Shown piece after piece: positions 34,207 through 37,703 of a DNA stretch of 37,703 nucleotides. The first letter of the stretch is position 1; every line of letters starts with the position of its first letter. The notes beneath the pieces are model-generated. The model ran no database searches. It was not told where the DNA came from and was given only the letters and a program-made list of their open reading frames with translations. Made by a program: the position numbers and the translations under genes. Source of the DNA: Micromonospora matsumotoense (GTDB taxonomy: Bacteria > Actinomycetota > Actinomycetes > Mycobacteriales > Micromonosporaceae); NCBI RefSeq assembly GCF_900091525.1, contig NZ_FMCU01000036.1, positions 1 to 37,703 on the forward strand, written 5' to 3'.

Positions 34207-35716
34207 TCGAAGTGTCCGCGCCGCGCAGCTCGCCCAGCACGGTGTCGACCAACCCCGGCTCCAGCTCCAATCCGGCCGCGGCCGCCGGGCCTGTGATCGC
34301 GCACCGCAGCTCGGACTCGGTCAATGGCCCGACCACGAATGGCCCTGCCTTCATCGCCTCCACCAGCTGTGGGAATCCGGCGCACCGATCCCAGAAGTCG
34401 CCCCGAACACCGAGCACAACCAGTGCCGGCGGCTCATGGCGTGACCCGGTCGGCGTGGTCGCTGCGGCGTGAAGCGCGGTTACGAACGCAGTGCGCTGGT
34501 CCTCACCACCGTGGTCCTCGCTGTCCAGGGTGAACATTTCCTCGAACTGATCGACCAAGATCACCACCCGCCCGGTCGGGGCGGTCGAGGCCAGCCGGGC
34601 TTGGTGCACGATCACCTGGTACGCGGTCCGATGCGCCTGATCCGGTGCCGTCGCCAAGTTGCGGCCGACGGTGTTGGCGTCCGTTCCGCCCAGCACCGCC
34701 AGGTGCGCGGCCAGCTCCGCCAACGGCTCGCGAGTCGGAGTGAGCACAATGCGGGGCCACTGTGCCGAACCATCCGCGAGCGACCCGCGCGTCAGCTCAG
34801 GCAGCAGGCCCGCGCGCAGCAGTGAGGACTTTCCCGCCCCGGACGCGCCGGTCACGACCAGTATGCCGAGCCCCGTGAGCCGGGTGGCAAGGATCGTCAC
34901 CAGCTCAGCGGTCAGGCGCTCCCGCCCGTAGAAGACCGCCGCATGATCCTGCTCGAACGGCAGCAGCCCTCGGTACGGGCAGCCCTCCCACACCGCCGTT
35001 GGCCCACCGCCCACGTTCGGCGTCGCTTCCCCTCGCGTGCGGCGCTCCATGACGGCCAACTCTTGGCGCACCAGCCACAGTTGCACCGCAATCTCGTGTG
35101 CCCGGGTCTGCTCGGCGCGGTGTTCAGCACCCTGCCGCCGTAGCGTTTCCAGGATCGCCCCGGCCGTCTCCCTGAGCTCGGCCAGCACGAAGTCGAACTC
35201 CTCGAAGTCCGTACCTACCGCCCGGAGCGCCGCGGTCAGCTCGGCCTGTGCGGCCGGATCGCCGAACTGGACGGCAGCCTCCAACGCCGCTGCCACGGTG
35301 CCCGTCACCCGCAGCACCTCAGCGACGTCACGCCTGAGCGCCTGCGCTCGCGGGTCGGCTGCAAGGGCATGTTCTATGGCGGCCGCCACCACAGCCTCGA
35401 TCTCGTCGTGGGTCGCCCGGCGACCGCTGTCGCGCAGCCTCTCAACCGCTTTGATCACGACCTCGGACAGGACGTTCGCACCCACCGAGCCGAGTACTCC
35501 AGCCCCGGCAACCACCACCGCGCCGGCTCCCGCGACAGCTAGCACCGGTGCCAGCGCGGTTGCACACAGCACCCCCACCAGCCCCGCAGACGAGACATCC
35601 CGCAGTCGACGTCCCCACCCTTGGGCCACACCACGCCGGACCTTGGCATGAATCAACGCAGCCTCGTCAGCCTCCACGTTCGCCTGACACTCCTCATCAT
35701 GCAAAGCTATTGACAT
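33992..35716 (-). CDS. STAND NTPase, N-terminal part (frame before the poly-G shift)
   Basis: This 574-codon frame holds the first about 525 residues of a large protein; beyond the G run the translation is out of frame. Start ATG 35716 (TTG 35704 possible; no strong ribosome site). Residues 43-85 are Gly/Ala/Val-rich and hydrophobic (SAGLVGVLCATALAPVLAVA and AGAVVVAGAGVLGSVGANVL), able to span or insert in a membrane. Residues about 90-225 are helical and coiled-coil-like. The nSTAND1-type NTPase starts at CPYRGLLPFEQDHAAVFYGRE (246-266), with Walker A GASGAGKS (290-297), Walker B VVILVDQFEE (384-393) and LGVRGDFWDRC. The last good residues are LLSQAMLATWEH. STAND proteins are signal-operated switches and several are antiphage sensors; that role is inferred here. 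Confidence 0.82.
   Translation of the reverse strand: MSIALHDEECQANVEADEAALIHAKVRRGVAQGWGRRLRDVSSAGLVGVLCATALAPVLAVAGAGAVVVAGAGVLGSVGANVLSEVVIKAVERLRDSGRRATHDEIEAVVAAAIEHALAADPRAQALRRDVAEVLRVTGTVAAALEAAVQFGDPAAQAELTAALRAVGTDFEEFDFVLAELRETAGAILETLRRQGAEHRAEQTRAHEIAVQLWLVRQELAVMERRTRGEATPNVGGGPTAVWEGCPYRGLLPFEQDHAAVFYGRERLTAELVTILATRLTGLGILVVTGASGAGKSSLLRAGLLPELTRGSLADGSAQWPRIVLTPTREPLAELAAHLAVLGGTDANTVGRNLATAPDQAHRTAYQVIVHQARLASTAPTGRVVILVDQFEEMFTLDSEDHGGEDQRTAFVTALHAAATTPTGSRHEPPALVVLGVRGDFWDRCAGFPQLVEAMKAGPFVVGPLTESELRCAITGPAAAAGLELEPGLVDTVLGELRGADTSSAGTLPLLSQAMLATWEHRAEGGAAHQPRLRPVRRDHTRGPGERRGRVRRADLQPAEGRPGRVPSADRVVA
34138..34145 (-). other. Run of eight G (minus strand) at the frameshift point of the STAND gene
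   Basis: The plus strand shows CCC CCCCC at 34138-34145, reading as GGGGGGGG on the coding strand. With eight G the frame after WEHRAEGG becomes AAHQPRLR; with seven it becomes GGLLTNRGYGLSGG, which fits the family and opens the full WD40 region. The shift therefore sits exactly at a homopolymer. Confidence 0.85.
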
Positions 35717-35799
35717 GCAGCTGCGACGCTATCAGTGATCCGCAAACCAGCTATTCGGCCGAAACTCAGGATCATGAAGTGTCGAACGGAGGTACGCCA
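35717..35799. promoter_or_regulatory. Divergent intergenic region, probable STAND promoter
   Basis: The gap upstream of the STAND gene is less GC-rich than the surrounding sequence (GCTATTCGGCCGAAACTCAG). On the minus strand TTGCGG and GATAGC could be weak -35/-10 elements, but spacing and match are poor, so I do not place a promoter firmly. Confidence 0.25.
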
Positions 35800-35868
35800 A
35801 TGCGAGACTGGTTTCGGCGCTCGCTGCGATGGCCGAGAGCGCGGCGGCCGACGATGGACCACCGGTGA
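35800..35868 (+). CDS. Candidate 22-aa cationic peptide ORF divergent from the STAND gene
   Basis: ATG 35800 has GGAGG seven bases upstream and encodes MRDWFRRSLRWPRARRPTMD followed by HR and TGA: 22 residues, eight of them Arg, with two Trp. It reads away from the STAND gene and ends about 90 bases before the insertion sequence. The good ribosome binding site is the only positive evidence. An overlapping frame from 35735 to 35998 runs into the IS and is less likely. Confidence 0.25.
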   Translation: MRDWFRRSLRWPRARRPTMDHR

Positions 35869-35972
35869 TTGTGATTTGTTCTCGCGATCAGGATTTCTCA
35901 CGTCCTCCCTGCGGCGCAGCTCCGGAACCGCCCGGTCTCGGATGAAGGAACCTCAGAGGGCGGTCCGGAGTG

Positions 35973-36380
35973 TTAGGTCCGTTTCTGGGCGTGGGTGAAG
36001 ACTCCGGGCTCGTCTTCGCTGAGGACGTGGCGGTTGACCATGCGTTTCAGCTTCGCGCGGGTGCCTTCGACGTGTTTCGGTGAGGGTTCGACGCCGAGGG
36101 CGAGGCAGATTTCTTTGGCGCGCATGCCGGTGGGCGCGGTGTCGAGGACAGCCAGGACCTGCTGGTAGGGGGCGCTGGCGATGGTGGGGTCGTCGGCGGT
36201 GAACTCGGTGGCGGTGAGGGTGCGCAGGGTGGTGCGGGTGGTTGCTAGGTCGGCCAGTTCGCCGTCGAGGCGGGCGAGTTCACCGGTCAACGCGGTGATC
36301 TGCTCGCGGAGTTGGTCGGCGTGCTGGCGTGCGGTGGGATCGCGGTCGGCGATGAGGTCGAGGACGGTGGGTAGGTTCAC
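35973..36380 (-). CDS. IS accessory protein: coiled coil plus winged-helix-like domain
   Basis: A 135-aa protein; GTG 36380 overlaps the transposase stop in GTGA, so it is translationally coupled, and it ends two bases inside the left inverted repeat. Residues about 14-50 are a coiled coil (ARQHADQLREQITALTGELA). Residues about 70-130 look like a winged helix (YQQVLAVLDTAPTGMRAKEI, KHVEGTRAKLKRMVNRHVL, EPGVFTH). Most IS5 elements have only a transposase. This gene may bind the IS ends or regulate transposition, which is inference. A longer in-frame reading from 36542 overlaps the transposase and is not preferred. Confidence 0.7.
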   Translation of the reverse strand: MNLPTVLDLIADRDPTARQHADQLREQITALTGELARLDGELADLATTRTTLRTLTATEFTADDPTIASAPYQQVLAVLDTAPTGMRAKEICLALGVEPSPKHVEGTRAKLKRMVNRHVLSEDEPGVFTHAQKRT

Positions 36381-37201
36381 CGGTGCCGCCAGGAGGGTGT
36401 GCTGGTTCCGGTCAACCGCCGTACGATGTTCGCCGTCGACGCCCACAGGGTTCGTGACACCGAGGATTCTGGTCGGCTCTCGTACTCGCGTACGAGGCGG
36501 CGGTGCAGCATCAGGGTGCCGTAGGTCTGCTCGACGATCCACCGTCTGCAGATCGGCACGAACCCGGGTCGGGTGTCGGATCGTTTGACGATCTCGACGT
36601 CGGTGCCCAGAACGGCGCCGTGCAGGGCGAGGTCCTGTGTGAACCCGGCGTCGACCCAGGCGTGGGTCACCGTCGGAGTGTGTTCGGTGACCTTGTCGAG
36701 CAGCCGGATACCGATGGCGTTGTCGGTGACCGACGCTGCGGTCACCACGACCGCGATGACCAGCCCTAACGCGTCCACTGCCAGGCCCGGCTTACGCCCC
36801 GGCACCTTCTTCGCCGCGTCCTTGCCGGTCGTCGCGGCCGGGACGTGGTTCGCCGCCCGGATCGACTGGGTGTCCAACACCACCGCGCTCGGATCCTCCC
36901 GACGGCCGACCTTCTCCCGTGCCTGGCAGCGCAGCAGGTCATGGATCACCTGGTCGGTGCCGTCGTCACGCCACAGCGCGAAGTAGTAGTAGGTGGCCGA
37001 CTTCGGCGGCAGGTACGCCCACTGACAACCGGTCCGGTTCTGGTAGAAGATCGCGTTCACGATCTCCCGCAGGTCGTAGTCACCCTCACGACCCGACACC
37101 GACACCGCGACGCGTTTGGCCTTCCACGCCTGCAGGAACGGTCCAATCAGCTCCCACTGCTCGTCACTGACATCACTGGGATACGGCTTTCGATCACCCA
37201 T
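36377..37201 (-). CDS. IS5-family DDE transposase
   Basis: A 274-aa protein from ATG 37201. The N-terminal domain reads YPSDVSDEQWELIGPFL and NAIFYQNRTGCQWAYLPP, typical of IS5/IS1031-type transposases. DDE residues are the Asp of VVLDTQSIRAANH, the Asp of HAWVDAGFTQDLAL, and the Glu of RRWIVEQTYGTLMLHRRLVR followed by EYE. Length and motifs are complete, with no visible frameshift. The 147 bases upstream to the inverted repeat should hold its promoter. Confidence 0.9.
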   Translation of the reverse strand: MGDRKPYPSDVSDEQWELIGPFLQAWKAKRVAVSVSGREGDYDLREIVNAIFYQNRTGCQWAYLPPKSATYYYFALWRDDGTDQVIHDLLRCQAREKVGRREDPSAVVLDTQSIRAANHVPAATTGKDAAKKVPGRKPGLAVDALGLVIAVVVTAASVTDNAIGIRLLDKVTEHTPTVTHAWVDAGFTQDLALHGAVLGTDVEIVKRSDTRPGFVPICRRWIVEQTYGTLMLHRRLVREYESRPESSVSRTLWASTANIVRRLTGTSTPSWRHR

Positions 37202-37572
37202 GACCGGGCTAACGCCGCAGCCGCCCGACAGTCACGACCAAGACTCACATCCCGCAGATCGACCTGGCGCTATGCATTGCGAACCCGCCGGAAGGCCGCC
37301 AACCGGACGCAACGCATAGATCGGATCAAGTTACTGCGGACCGCCCTCTCACTGGACGTTTCCTTCACCTTCGCGCCAGTGTGACCGATTGGCGCCCCGG
37401 CCTTGGCGGGGCAACATGTCCCACTCGGGCCAGAATAGCCCCATCCCACCCGGCTCCACCCTGACCGGAAACGCAGCATTTCACCCCGGGATCGTGTCTG
37501 GTTCACATTCGGCTATACATCGACGGACATGACGTCCGCCGACCCGGTGCCACGGCACCGTACGCCTGAATC

Positions 37573-37703
37573 ATGACCGCGCGACGAGCCTATCCGTCCG
37601 ACCTATCCGACGCCCGATGGGCCCTGATCGCACCCCGTCTGACCGCATGGCGGCAGGCCCGCACCGACGCCGGCGTCAGCGGCCGCACCCCCACCCACGA
37701 CCT
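37573..37703 (+). CDS. Second IS5-type transposase, N-terminal fragment cut by window end
   Basis: ATG 37573 opens a frame that runs off the window: MTARRAYPSDLSDARWALIA, PRLTAWRQARTDAGVSGR, TPTHD. The YPSDLSDARWALIAPRL block is the same N-terminal motif as in the complete transposase at 37201, but the sequence differs, so it is a different element. The 220 bases before it (37352-37572) contain a short dyad CGGTGCC/GGCACCG (37545-37560) and no gene; its inverted repeat could not be assigned. Confidence 0.75.
   Translation, partial: MTARRAYPSDLSDARWALIAPRLTAWRQARTDAGVSGRTPTHD

Larger units (their letters stand above)
35956..37348 (-). mobile_element. Two-gene IS5-family insertion sequence (1393 bp)
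   Basis: Terminal inverted repeats are GAGGGCGGTCCGGAGT (35956-35971) and, on the other strand, GAGGGCGGTCCGCAGT (37348-37333): 15 of 16 bases match. The flanks TCA (35953-35955) and TCA (37349-37351) form a 3-bp duplication of TNA type, as known for the IS1031-like subgroup of IS5. The element carries a DDE transposase and an overlapping accessory gene on the minus strand, both intact, so it may be active. It lies about 240 bases upstream of the STAND gene. Confidence 0.85.

Noticed and set aside
34365..34395. Copy of the tRNA-Pro 3' end as right attachment site (GGAATCCGGCG)
   Set aside because: Only about eight bases agree, and the site lies inside the STAND coding sequence.
37270..37506. 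78-codon minus-strand ORF across the right IS end
   Set aside because: It crosses the inverted repeat and target duplication and has no recognisable content.

Overview
The window is high-GC actinobacterial chromosome, most likely from Micromonosporaceae (Micromonospora/Salinispora-like). Gene starts are often GTG or TTG, third codon positions are strongly G/C, and positions 1 to about 29550 follow the mycobacterial Rv1691-Rv1713 order: TPR protein, HAD phosphatase, tlyA, nadK, recN, steA, steB/mctB, pyrG, Nudix, xerD, parA-like, scpA, scpB, rluB, cmk, der.

Layout. (1) 1-340: the 3' end of 23S rRNA, a 5S rRNA and a terminator. (2) 381-4483: a 1028-aa Arg/Gly/Asp-repeat protein with a TPR core, overlapping a HAD phosphatase. 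(3) 4621-5977: a convergent SCP2-like gene, then a phasin/H1-like gene and a small conserved ORF. (4) 6000-12019: translation, redox, repair and septation genes (tlyA, nadK, recN, steA, steB). Two mini-ORFs, of 38 and 21 codons, each bridge neighbouring genes with 4-base GTGA overlaps on both sides. (5) 12078-18217: a tightly packed envelope module of a MraY/WecA-type transferase, a MurJ-type flippase, a GT4 glycosyltransferase and a large alkaline-phosphatase-like membrane protein. (6) 18347-23371: pyrG, a Nudix hydrolase, alanine dehydrogenase and xerD. (7) 23544-29549: parA-like, scpA, scpB, rluB, cmk and der, closed by a perfect 16-bp terminator hairpin.

From tRNA-Pro(GGG) at 29733 onwards the character changes to a mobile or accessory region. 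Next to the tRNA lies a tyrosine integrase with an out-of-frame internal deletion, then a degraded second recombinase fragment on the other strand. Next is a very large minus-strand STAND NTPase-WD40 protein (31306-35716). It has a Gly/Ala-rich hydrophobic N-terminal segment and is split by a one-base frameshift exactly at a run of eight G. A complete two-gene IS5-family element follows (35956-37348), with 16-bp imperfect inverted repeats and a TCA target duplication. A second IS5-type transposase is cut by the window end.

The most interesting locus is the STAND-WD40 gene. Its architecture (hydrophobic N-terminus, P-loop switch, WD40 sensor) and its position in an integrase-flanked tRNA island resemble STAND-type immune or conflict proteins. 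That function is inference. Whether the poly-G tract is a phase-variation switch, an inactivating mutation or a sequencing error is the key open question.
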